In this document: positions 8,102-17,238 of the stretch, piece by piece
Layout: every line of letters begins with the position of its first letter
How positions within the stretch are numbered: the first letter of the stretch is position 1
Assembly: GCA_025994075.1 (NCBI GenBank)
Contig: JAMQGV010000044.1
Coordinates: 94,651 to 158,650, forward strand
From: Vicinamibacteria bacterium
GTDB lineage: Bacteria; Acidobacteriota; Vicinamibacteria; Fen-336
Length of the DNA stretch: 64,000 bases
Direction: 5' to 3'
The notes under the pieces: model-generated
Database searches by the model: none
The model's input: only the letters and a program-made list of their open reading frames with translations
What the model was told of the DNA's origin: nothing
Made by a program: the position numbers and the translations under genes

Positions 8102-8787
8102 TTGAATCGTGACCGCCTGCTGTTCGTGCACGTGATGAAGACCGCGGGCAGCTACGTCGAGCGCCACCTTCGCCAGCACCTGCTGGGCCCGCGGGGCTAC
8201 GAGACCTACAACTCGTGGGGTCGGCTCGGGCGCGACTGGAACGAGGATGAACTCGAGGAGATCCGTCTCGGTGCAGGCCCACGCGCGTACGTCCACAACC
8301 ACGTGGGCAACTGGTCGCCGGAAACCGTGGCCCGCTTCGCGGCCGACGGCTGGACCACGTTCGCTTTCGCCCGCCACCCGGGCGACCAGTGGTGCTCGCA
8401 GTGGCACTACGCCCGCAAGCGCGGCTGGCCGTCGGCGCTCGCCACCCCGCTCGATGCCTACCTGGCGCGGGCCTTCGCCGACGAGTGGCCGTTCCGACCC
8501 CGCCGCCACGTCGACCTGCCCGACTGGTGGCAGACGCTCGACTACGTCGCGGTCTTCTCGGACGCGGCCTTCGCCCGCTTCCTGCGCGGGTTCGGGCTCG
8601 GCTACTCGCCGGGAGCCCGCGTCAACGTCGGCGCCAACCCCGGCTACGACCACTATCGACGCACCGGGGAAGTGAGCGACGCCACCCACGAGCGCCTGCT
8701 GGCCTCGGCCCGCTGGGCCCGCTACCAGCAGCTGCTGGCCCGCGAGGCGGCCGCCGGCGATCCGATTGCAGAAGGGAACCCCACCTC

Positions 8788-8791
<4 letters not shown>
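8102..8791 (+). CDS. Sulfotransferase-like P-loop protein
   Basis: 229 aa. FVHVMKTAGSYVERHL near the N-terminus is the 5'-phosphosulfate (PAPS) binding loop of the sulfotransferase fold (family pattern H-xxK-T/G-G-T/S). FAFARHPGDQWCSQWHYA is the matching RHP/RDP strand that binds the 3'-phosphate. Such enzymes transfer sulfate from PAPS to glycans or other acceptors; the acceptor here is unknown. I chose TTG 8102, which has GGAG about 8 nt upstream; no ATG is in frame before the PAPS loop. The stop overlaps the TTG start of the ABC-F gene (TTGA), so the two are probably co-translated. Confidence 0.7.
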
Positions 8792-10425
<1,634 letters not shown>

Positions 10426-10437
10426 CCCCCTTCCGTT

Positions 10438-10616
10438 TCGAGCCGGTCCGTGACTCGTGTCGAACCTGTCCGTGGCTGTTGTCGAGCCGACCGGAACGGG
10501 CGTCGAACCGGCCCGTGGGGTTCGTCGAACGGATCGACGCTCCGCAGATGAGGCTCGACGCTCGCAGCGGTCGGCTCGACGCTCCGCAGACGGGCTCGAC
10601 GCTCGCATCGGTCGGC
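10438..10616. repeat. Phased ~21-bp tandem repeat array, each unit opening with TCGA
   Basis: Units begin at 10438, 10460, 10482, 10503, 10525 (a 9-nt stub), 10534, 10555, 10576 and 10596, with lengths 22, 22, 21, 22, 9, 21, 21, 20 and 21. Another TCGA follows at 10617. Units 1-4 share TCGAxCCxxxCCGTG-like sequence. Units 6 and 8 share TCGACGCTCCGCAGA; units 7 and 9 share TCGACGCTCGCA followed by CGGTCGGC, giving two near-identical 41-42-bp dimers. It lies between the ABC-F stop and the four-helix-bundle gene. A 21-bp period is both seven codons and two helical turns. No ORF across it looks like real protein. Confidence 0.8.
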
Positions 10617-10752
10617 TCGAAACGGACTCGCGCCCCCGGCCTCGTCGTGACCGTTCCCCGGTTGTCCTGCACGACCGGCGCCAGCACCGCGGTGCACGGT
10701 CGCTGCTGGCACCGCTCGTGCCCCGTTGCGGTGGGAACCCGGTTGTCCCCGG

Positions 10753-10835
10753 CGCGCCACCTCCTCGCTCCCGGGCCCATCGCCCGCCTCCTTCTGCGAA
10801 GGCGGGGCGATGGACCCCGACGAGGAGGTGGCGCG
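10753..10835 (+). promoter_or_regulatory. 83-nt near-perfect hairpin ending at the start codon of the four-helix-bundle gene
   Basis: The outer stem is 15 bp and perfect: 10753-10767 pairs with 10821-10835. The inner stem of about 13 bp (10777-10789 with 10800-10813, one bulged C) closes a 10-nt loop at 10790-10799. The 3' arm contains GAGGAGG, the Shine-Dalgarno sequence, and its last base directly precedes ATG 10836. In the folded state the ribosome-binding site would be fully paired. It may also be the remnant of the stem that brackets intervening sequences in 23S rRNA genes. Confidence 0.8.
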
Positions 10836-11207
10836 ATGGCTTCGACGACAACGAACTCGGTTCACGGCAGCGCCGGTCCCCGGCTCGGGCGGCTGGACGC
10901 CTACCGGCGGGCGGTCGAGTTTCACGGACTGGCCTCGCGGCTGGAGCTGCACGGCTCCGGTCTTGGTGACCAGTTGCGGCGGGCGAGCGCATCGACGGTG
11001 CTCTGCATTGCGGAGGGGGTGGGGCGGGTGACTCCCGCGGACCGGGCGCGGTTCTTCGCGATGGCGCGGGCGTCGGCGATGGAGTGCGCGGCGGCCCTGG
11101 ATCTGCTCACGCTCGAGGGACGGTCGGAGCAGGTCCTCGAAGCCCAGCGGTTGCTGGTGCGATTGATCCAGACGACGACGGGCCTCTGGCGCAAGCAGAT
11201 CGGCTGA
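10836..11207 (+). CDS. Four-helix-bundle protein (23S rRNA-intervening-sequence protein family)
   Basis: 123 aa. RLDAYRRAVEFHGLASRLE, then GDQLRRASASTVLCIAEGVGR, ADRARFFAMARASAMECAAALDLL and QRLLVRLIQTTTGLWRK give the four amphipathic helices of the IVP/S23 family. The second helix carries the family's conserved R-A-S-S-x-x-I-A-E-G-like signature. Members occur inside 23S rRNA intervening sequences and as free-standing genes; the Avd proteins of diversity-generating retroelements share the fold. No rRNA or reverse transcriptase gene is present here. Translation probably depends on opening the upstream hairpin. Confidence 0.85.
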   Translation: MASTTTNSVHGSAGPRLGRLDAYRRAVEFHGLASRLELHGSGLGDQLRRASASTVLCIAEGVGRVTPADRARFFAMARASAMECAAALDLLTLEGRSEQVLEAQRLLVRLIQTTTGLWRKQIG

Positions 11208-11429
11208 CGGCCGATGCCGGAAGGCGTGGTCCCCGCCCGCTGCCGGCTCGGGCCCTACCGCTGCTAGAGTGCGGACCTTCGCGTCGTAGGCACACGGCCG
11301 ACGGGATTCCGAGTGGGGCGTCCTGACTGTGTCAGGCGACAGGAAGAACGGACCCGCTTACACGAGCCCGGGCGTATAGTTGCCAGCCGGTCAAGCGCCG
11401 TCGGACCAGCGCAGGGAGCGATCCGAACG
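11208..11429. other. Spacer upstream of the SIR2-HerA operon
   Basis: 222 bp with no ORF of interest. It contains an interrupted palindrome, CCTGAC-TGT-GTCAGG, at 11322-11336 (possible operator) and a TATAGT hexamer at 11375-11380 about 50 bp before the SIR2 start. No good -35 lies 16-18 bp upstream of that hexamer, so the promoter assignment is weak. This is also where base composition begins to fall, so it may be the left edge of the defence island. Confidence 0.35.
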
Positions 11430-12557
11430 ATGAGCGACTCCGAGCGAGACCCAGAAGGAGTGGCGACGGAGCTCGCAGGCAAGCTCGCCGCCAGGACACG
11501 TCACGTATGCACCTTCCTTGGTGCTGGCGCCTCTCGATCTGCCGGCCTCCCCGATCTCACCGGCCTCCAAGGGGCCGTGAAACAGTCGGACCTCTTAACG
11601 GATGTTCAGCGGGAGCAGGTGACCCATCTCCTCGAGAAGAGGAACCTGGAGGAGGTCCTGAGCTACTTGCGTCGGCTCGTGTCTATTCTGGATGGTGATC
11701 AGTCTCTCGGCGGTCTCGATGGAGCCTCCGCAAAGAATCTGCAACGCGCCATCACGAGTGCCATTATTCCCGCACTCGATCACACGAGCGCCCGACGAGG
11801 GCCCTTCCGCGACTTCGCCACGTGGGTCTCTGGTGGGTACTACCAACTCCCGATCGAGGTCTTCACAGTCAACTATGACCTCTTGCTCGAAACAGGGCTC
11901 GAGGAGCTTGCCGTGCCCTACTTCGACGGCTTCGTCGGGACGCTTGGTGGCCGCTTCCGACCGGAGTTGGTTGACAACATTGATCCCAGTGATCGACGGC
12001 AAGGCCTGCCGTCGACCTTTGTGCGGCTCTGGAAGCTCCATGGCTCTGTGAACTGGGAAGAGATTCTGGAGGGTACGCGTCGCCGGATCGTGCGCCGGGG
12101 CGTGCCAGTGTCAGGGCCCGAGACAGCGGTAGCTGCCATCTATCCATCCGACGAGAAGTACGACCAGTCTCGCCGCGTGCCTTTCGTCGTCCTAATGGAC
12201 CGGTTTAGACGCGCTCTTGCGGTTCCTGAAACGGTGACGCTTGTCTCCGGCTACTCCTTCGGCGACCAGCACCTCAACGAGATGCTGATCGACGCTGCGA
12301 GAACCCATCCGAGGTCAGAAACGGTCGTCTTCTGCTTCGCCGACATCCCAGATGTCGTCGCTGAGTTCGCAACCTCCACTCGCAACATCTCCATTCTCGG
12401 CGCGACGCACGGAATCCTCGGTGGGCAACGAGTCAAGTGGGCTCGGGATGGCGACATCCCGGGCGTGTGGGAGAACGGATCCTTTCAGTTAGGGGACTTC
12501 GAGCACCTTGCGAGATTCTTGGCGACCAAGGCCCGCGTGGGCGACGTCAGTGCGTGA
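11430..12557 (+). CDS. SIR2-like NADase, first gene of a SIR2-HerA defence operon
   Basis: 375 aa. Nucleotide-binding GAGAS is at residues 31-35, TVNYD at 146-150, the catalytic-His motif KLHGS at 202-206, and the C-terminal GYSFGDQHLNEML at 274-286. This is the arrangement of defence SIR2-like domains that hydrolyse NAD+ during phage infection. All expected catalytic residues are present, so it is likely active. No transmembrane segment. The ATG at 11430 has AGGGAG about 12 nt upstream. Its stop overlaps the HerA start by 8 nt. Base composition (57-62% GC in samples counted) differs from host genes, a sign of transfer. SIR2-HerA pairs are an established anti-phage system; the role here is inferred from that. 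Confidence 0.85.
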   Translation: MSDSERDPEGVATELAGKLAARTRHVCTFLGAGASRSAGLPDLTGLQGAVKQSDLLTDVQREQVTHLLEKRNLEEVLSYLRRLVSILDGDQSLGGLDGASAKNLQRAITSAIIPALDHTSARRGPFRDFATWVSGGYYQLPIEVFTVNYDLLLETGLEELAVPYFDGFVGTLGGRFRPELVDNIDPSDRRQGLPSTFVRLWKLHGSVNWEEILEGTRRRIVRRGVPVSGPETAVAAIYPSDEKYDQSRRVPFVVLMDRFRRALAVPETVTLVSGYSFGDQHLNEMLIDAARTHPRSETVVFCFADIPDVVAEFATSTRNISILGATHGILGGQRVKWARDGDIPGVWENGSFQLGDFEHLARFLATKARVGDVSA

Positions 12558-14304
12558 TCCCCGGGCTATAGGTCGTGTACGGCACGTTCGCGGGGCGACT
12601 GTCACCGTCGAACTGGATCAATCGCTTGCAGGAGTCACGCCGCTGTGGGAAGGGCGCCTGCATCCGATCGGTCAGGTCGGATCTCTTGTCGAGATCCCGC
12701 AGGGTCCGGTCAAGCTCGTGGCGTCTGTCACGCTGGTTGGAATCGCCGAGTTGTCAGGTGTCTTGGAGCCGAGCGCTGCCGTGCAGGTGGGCGATCGATG
12801 GCTGCAGGTCCAGTTACTCGGGGAGGTCGACGGTCTCGGGCGGTTCCAGCGTGGGGTGACCACCTATCCAGGGCTAGATGACCCTGTTCACTTCACCACG
12901 CCGGCGGGACTACGCACGATATTCCCACCCCCGGGAGTGTCGCATGTTCGCCTGGGCTCGTTGGCGGGGGCCTCCGATGTGGAAGTGGCCCTGGCCGCGC
13001 AGCCTCTCGTGATGCGCCATGGTGCGATAGTCGGATCTACCGGCTCTGGAAAGACGAGCGCTGTCGCGTCACTGCTGCAAAGCTTCGTCAGGGATGGATG
13101 GACCTCAGCCAACGTGGTTGTCGTCGACCCTCACGGAGAATACGCTAAGGCCTTTGGGGCAAGTGCCACTGTTCGGTCTGTACTCGGGACCGGCGACAGC
13201 ATGCTCAGGGTTCCCTTTTGGGCGCTGCCCGCAGCAGACATCTTGCGTGCATTCTGCGGGCGCGACGAGTCGGCAATAGTGTCGAGCCGGTTCGGCGACC
13301 TAGTGACGTCTGCTCGTCGCGACTTCGTTCGCGGCGCCAAATGGCTCCAGATGGAACCAGCTGCCGTGACCGCAGACACTCCGGTGCCTTTCGACCTTTT
13401 CCAAGTCTGGTATCGCTTGGACTACGAAAACAACGCGACGTACTCGCAGGCAGGCGGAAAGGGCGACGCGGAGGTCGATGAGGCAGGTGATGCCCCGACT
13501 TTGAAGCCAACGCGGTTTAGGTCGTATGGGATGGGCAGTGCAGCACCATTCAAAGGGCCGTTCTACCAGAACTATCAAGCCGCTCCAGATCGGCTGAGAC
13601 TGCGGTTAACCGACCCTCGCTTTCGCTTCTTCTTGGAGCCGCAGGGTGATCCGGGAGGCGAAGACCCCTTGCCCCGCGTAATCCTGGATTGGCTTGGCAA
13701 CGCGCGTCCCCTTTCGGTCCTGGATTTCAGCGGGGTTCCCAGTGAGGCGGCTGACTTGGCGGTGGGCTTGGTCTTGCAAATGCTCTTCGAGCTTGCCGTC
13801 AGAAGCCAAGCCACAGGAATCGGGAGGCCCCGGCCCGTCCTCATTGTTCTAGAGGAGGCCCATCGCTATTTGGGTGACTCTGCAACGACGCGAGTAGCGA
13901 AGGAATCCGCGAATCGGATAGCGAGAGAAGGACGCAAGTACGGAATCGGGCTGCTGCTGGTGACGCAGCGCCCCTCGGAACTGCCCGACACGGCGTTGTC
14001 CCAAGTAGGGACTATCGTGGCCCTGCGGCTCACCAACGGCAAGGACCAGTCCACCGTCAAATCCGCACTGCCTGACGCAGTGGCGGGCCTTGCAGAAGCC
14101 CTTCCAGCCCTGAGGACCGGGGAAGCAATTGTCGCGGGAGAGGCCGTGACGCTCCCATGCCGCGTTCAGATCTCACGACCGAATCCTGGGCCTGAGGCGG
14201 ATGATCCCTCCCTCGACTCGTGGCGGACAGCACCGTCTGAGAACGATGTGGCGGATGCGATCGAGCGCTGGCGAGGCGGCCCGCCGGGAAAGGGCACGCC
14301 ATGA
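12550..14304 (+). CDS. HerA-family hexameric ATPase/translocase, partner of SIR2
   Basis: 584 aa from GTG 12550. An N-terminal HAS-barrel-like beta domain (residues 1-125) precedes the HerA/FtsK ATPase core: Walker A GSTGSGKT at 162-169, VVVVDPHGEYAKAF at 189-202, Walker B LIVLEEAHRY at 431-440, and VTQRPSELPD at 471-480. An insertion of about 100 residues with a Gly/Asp-rich loop (residues 290-345) sits between the ATPase halves. HerA proteins form hexameric rings on DNA; in SIR2-HerA systems the ring assembles with SIR2 as a large complex. The start inside the SIR2 gene and the ATGA overlap with the next gene argue for coupled translation. Confidence 0.85.
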   Translation: MRDPRAIGRVRHVRGATVTVELDQSLAGVTPLWEGRLHPIGQVGSLVEIPQGPVKLVASVTLVGIAELSGVLEPSAAVQVGDRWLQVQLLGEVDGLGRFQRGVTTYPGLDDPVHFTTPAGLRTIFPPPGVSHVRLGSLAGASDVEVALAAQPLVMRHGAIVGSTGSGKTSAVASLLQSFVRDGWTSANVVVVDPHGEYAKAFGASATVRSVLGTGDSMLRVPFWALPAADILRAFCGRDESAIVSSRFGDLVTSARRDFVRGAKWLQMEPAAVTADTPVPFDLFQVWYRLDYENNATYSQAGGKGDAEVDEAGDAPTLKPTRFRSYGMGSAAPFKGPFYQNYQAAPDRLRLRLTDPRFRFFLEPQGDPGGEDPLPRVILDWLGNARPLSVLDFSGVPSEAADLAVGLVLQMLFELAVRSQATGIGRPRPVLIVLEEAHRYLGDSATTRVAKESANRIAREGRKYGIGLLLVTQRPSELPDTALSQVGTIVALRLTNGKDQSTVKSALPDAVAGLAEALPALRTGEAIVAGEAVTLPCRVQISRPNPGPEADDPSLDSWRTAPSENDVADAIERWRGGPPGKGTP

Positions 14305-14525
14305 TTAGTTGGCTTGAAGTCTCAGATTCGACGAGGGTAGCCGCCGTTGCGTATGACCCAGATCAGGGAACCATCTACGTTCGCTTCAAGGACGATGGGG
14401 TTGAATGGTGGTATGGATCATGCCCGCCGCATGTCTGGGAACAGTTCACTCTTCCGGGTGTGTCCAAGGGCCGCTTCATTCGGGAGGTGCTGGATAGTCA
14501 CCCGAACGGACGGTACGTGGGCTGA
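14301..14525 (+). CDS. KTSC-domain small protein, third gene of the SIR2-HerA operon
   Basis: 74 aa. The pattern matches KTSC-domain proteins: STRVAAVAYDPDQGTIYVRF strand pair, EWWYGSCPPHVWEQF, then SKGRFIREVLD. These are small beta-rich proteins of unproven, possibly nucleic-acid-related, function. The ATG overlaps the HerA stop (ATGA), so it is almost certainly expressed with SIR2 and HerA. It could be a regulator, a nucleic-acid adaptor or a chaperone-like partner; the sequence does not decide. A hairpin follows immediately. Confidence 0.75.
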   Translation: MISWLEVSDSTRVAAVAYDPDQGTIYVRFKDDGVEWWYGSCPPHVWEQFTLPGVSKGRFIREVLDSHPNGRYVG

Positions 14526-14528
14526 CTG

Positions 14529-14563
14529 ACCGAGAGCGGACCTTGGCGGTCCCTTGGTTCGGT
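14529..14563. terminator. Hairpin between the two convergent defence operons
   Basis: An inner 5-bp stem GGACC/GGTCC with a 5-nt loop (14538-14552) sits inside an outer ACCGA/TCGGT pairing (14529-14533 with 14559-14563). It fills most of the 46-bp gap between KTSC and Res, so it could stop transcription from both sides. There is no T-tract, as for most GC-rich hairpins in this window. Confidence 0.4.
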
Positions 14564-14571
14564 TGGCACCG

Positions 14572-17238
14572 TCATGCCCCAGGCCCTGCCGCGAATCGGC
14601 GTGCCAGCCCTTCGATCGTGGCGTTGGCTTCGATTGCCGTGTCCGGGATGAGGAGGTAGCGCCAGGGTTTGCCGCCGTTCGTGGTGGCGTGGTCTGTGGC
14701 GTAGCCGCACCACAGGACTGCTGCGCGGGCCTTGTCGCGGACCTCCGGGTCGTCCATGGCGTTGGCGGCCTTGGGCTCGCACATGAGCATTTCCGTCTTG
14801 GTCTCGACTACGAAGTCGGGCTCGTAGGCGGAGTCGCCACGGTAGAAGAGCTGGAAGGCTCCGCGGGCGGGCTTGACCCACTTCTCCACGTCGCGGTCGT
14901 CCTCGAGGATCGTCGCGAAGCGCCATTCCGGGGTGCTGTCGAAGCGCTGGATGGGGTAGACGCAGCGGGCGAAACCCTGGAAGAGGAGGGTTCGGATGTC
15001 CGTGCCCGGCGGGATCGGGGCGCGGAAGCCGCGGGGGACCTCGCCGGCCGCCAGCGTGTAGTGGGCTGGGGCGAGGCGGGTGAAGCCGCGGGTGACCTTG
15101 CCCTCGTAGCCGACCGCGCGCTCCTCGTGGTGCTGGACGAGCTGGGCGTGGACCAGGGCGGCGAGCTGGTTCTGGTAGAACTGCAGGACGTTGAGGACCT
15201 CGTCGTCGTCCTTCAGGTAGCTACGCAGGTGGGCGACGAGCTGCCCAGCCAGCTTGTACAGCAGGGCGGAGTGGTCGTCGTAGGAGACGTCGTCGAAGTC
15301 CATCAGGCGACGGACGACGTAGTCCTCCAAGCGGCGTTCGGGGAGAAAGCCGCTGCCCGCCGCCAGACGCTCCTGGTCGTGGGACTGGAGGTGCTTGACC
15401 AGGATCTCCTGTTCGACCGGCTGGAAGCGGACCGAGGCGATGTCCAGGTCGAAGTCGCGGTAGGTCGAGGTGGAGGCGCCGGTGGGCGTGACTACGATCC
15501 GGGGGATGTCGATCGTACGCTCGACGAACAGGGCCGTCGTTCGGTCGACGAGCGCCGGGATGTCGATCGCCGGCTCGGCAACGCCCTGCAGGGCTCCCTG
15601 CACTGGTTGCACGCGCTCCGTGACGAGGGCCACCAGTTTCTCGCGGACTTCGGGCCGAGTGAGATCGCGGGAGCGCGGCAGGGCCTCGAACTCTCGAATG
15701 GCTTCCACCGTGGCGCGGGCGACCTGCTGCTCCTGGGGCGTCGTGAACAGCAGCGGTTGCTGCGTCGCGGTCGCGGCTTCCGGAGGGGTGGTCACGAGAG
15801 TGTCGAGGAACGTGGGGACCGCCACCGGGCGCGGGGCCTCGCGCGGAATGTCCCGTCCGATCACGACACCGGAGCGGATGATGGAGTCGGGCTTGTTCGC
15901 GTCGTCGAGGATCTCCTGGAAGCGATCGTGGGCGACGATCGTCAGGCGATCGACCGGCGGGACGCCGGTGCGGCGACCGAAGGGCAGGCGGAGGCCGCGG
16001 CCGATCGACTGCTCGACGAGCGTCCGCGAGTTAGCGGCGCGCAGCGGCACGATCGTGTAGAGGTTGGTGACGTCCCACCCCTCCTTGAGCATGTTGACGT
16101 GGATCACGATCTCGACGGGGTTGTCGGGTGACTCGATCGCCAGCAGCTTGGCGATGTTCTCGTCGCGCTCCTCGCCGCGCTGGTTCGAGTGCACGGTCAG
16201 GACACGGCCCCGGTAGCGGCCGTCGAAGAACGAGTCCATCTCGATCTGGTCGGCGATGTAGGCCGCGTGGATCGTGTCCTGAGCGACGACGAGGACGAAC
16301 GGCTTGACCCGCGGGCGGTCGTTCTGGTCGGAGTAGACCTGAAGGGCCGCCTTCGTGTGCTCGTGCAGAACGATGCCGTCCTCGAGCTTGATCTTCTCCA
16401 GTTCGTCGGCCGACCACTCGGACGCGTCGAAGTCGGCGCGGGTCGAGACTGCGGGTTCCTTGACGAAGCCGTCCGCGATGGCCTGGCCGAGCTCGTACTC
16501 GTAGAGGATGTTCTGGAATCGCACGGACTGACTGCCCCGCTCGACCTGGGGTGTAGCCGTCAGTTCGAGGCCCAGGATCGGCTGCAGCTCGTTCAGGACG
16601 CGGACGCCGGCGTCGGCCCGGTAGCGGTGGCTTTCGTCCATGATCAGGACGAGGTCCTGCAATCCGGCCAGGTAGCTGAAGTAGCTTTCGCCCAGGACTT
16701 CGCGCGGGCTCTTGATCCGCGGCATCCGGTCCCCGCGTACCTCGGCGTTCATCTTCGAGATGTTGAAGATGTTGATGTGGACGGACTCGAACAGGCCCGA
16801 CTGCCCTGGAAACCTTGAATCGTAGGTCTCGCCGGTGATCACTTCCGGCGGGTGGGTGGCGAACTCGCCGATTCCGTTCAGGACGTACTTCGGGGTGTTC
16901 GGCGTGAAGTCGCGGATCAGCTTGTCGTAGATCGTCAGGTTGGGCGCCAGGACCAGGAAGTGACGCAGGCCCCTGGACTGGTACAGGTACGTGATGAACG
17001 CGCCCATCAGGCGGGTCTTGCCGACGCCCGTGGCCAGCGCGAAGCAGAGCGACGGGAAGTCGCGCTCGAACGACTGGACCTGCGGGTACTCGGCCTGCAG
17101 TGCGCGGAGCGCGTCGTCGACCGCCCCGCCCTTGGTCGGTCGCATCAGATCCACGGCATGGGCGAGGCGTTCGAGGGCGTGCCGCTGCGGGGCCCGAAGG
17201 CTGAGGCGGGCCGCCGTCTGATGGACCAAGGCATTCAT
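14572..17238 (-). CDS. res: Type III restriction Res-like helicase-nuclease
   Basis: 888 aa. SF2 helicase: Walker A ATGVGKTR at 69-76, DESH box at 201-204 (LVLIMDESHRYRADAG), LELTATPQVERGS, then motif V HVNMLKEGWDVTNLYTIVPLRA and motif VI EQSIGRGLRLPFG. The C-terminal part carries a PD-(D/E)xK-like nuclease pattern: PDF at 807-809 and CEPK at 820-823. This is the layout of type III restriction subunits. The ATG overlaps the stop of the methyltransferase gene (ATGA), the usual mod-res order. It is about 80 residues shorter than typical EcoP15I-type Res (about 970 aa). GC is nearer the host's than in the Mod core. Confidence 0.85.
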   Translation of the reverse strand: MNALVHQTAARLSLRAPQRHALERLAHAVDLMRPTKGGAVDDALRALQAEYPQVQSFERDFPSLCFALATGVGKTRLMGAFITYLYQSRGLRHFLVLAPNLTIYDKLIRDFTPNTPKYVLNGIGEFATHPPEVITGETYDSRFPGQSGLFESVHINIFNISKMNAEVRGDRMPRIKSPREVLGESYFSYLAGLQDLVLIMDESHRYRADAGVRVLNELQPILGLELTATPQVERGSQSVRFQNILYEYELGQAIADGFVKEPAVSTRADFDASEWSADELEKIKLEDGIVLHEHTKAALQVYSDQNDRPRVKPFVLVVAQDTIHAAYIADQIEMDSFFDGRYRGRVLTVHSNQRGEERDENIAKLLAIESPDNPVEIVIHVNMLKEGWDVTNLYTIVPLRAANSRTLVEQSIGRGLRLPFGRRTGVPPVDRLTIVAHDRFQEILDDANKPDSIIRSGVVIGRDIPREAPRPVAVPTFLDTLVTTPPEAATATQQPLLFTTPQEQQVARATVEAIREFEALPRSRDLTRPEVREKLVALVTERVQPVQGALQGVAEPAIDIPALVDRTTALFVERTIDIPRIVVTPTGASTSTYRDFDLDIASVRFQPVEQEILVKHLQSHDQERLAAGSGFLPERRLEDYVVRRLMDFDDVSYDDHSALLYKLAGQLVAHLRSYLKDDDEVLNVLQFYQNQLAALVHAQLVQHHEERAVGYEGKVTRGFTRLAPAHYTLAAGEVPRGFRAPIPPGTDIRTLLFQGFARCVYPIQRFDSTPEWRFATILEDDRDVEKWVKPARGAFQLFYRGDSAYEPDFVVETKTEMLMCEPKAANAMDDPEVRDKARAAVLWCGYATDHATTNGGKPWRYLLIPDTAIEANATIEGLARRFAAGPGA

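Noticed and set aside
10438..11207. Diversity-generating retroelement (Avd-like four-helix bundle with repeats)
   Set aside because: No reverse transcriptase, template repeat or variable repeat with adenine-specific changes is present. The repeats are short tandem units with no A bias.
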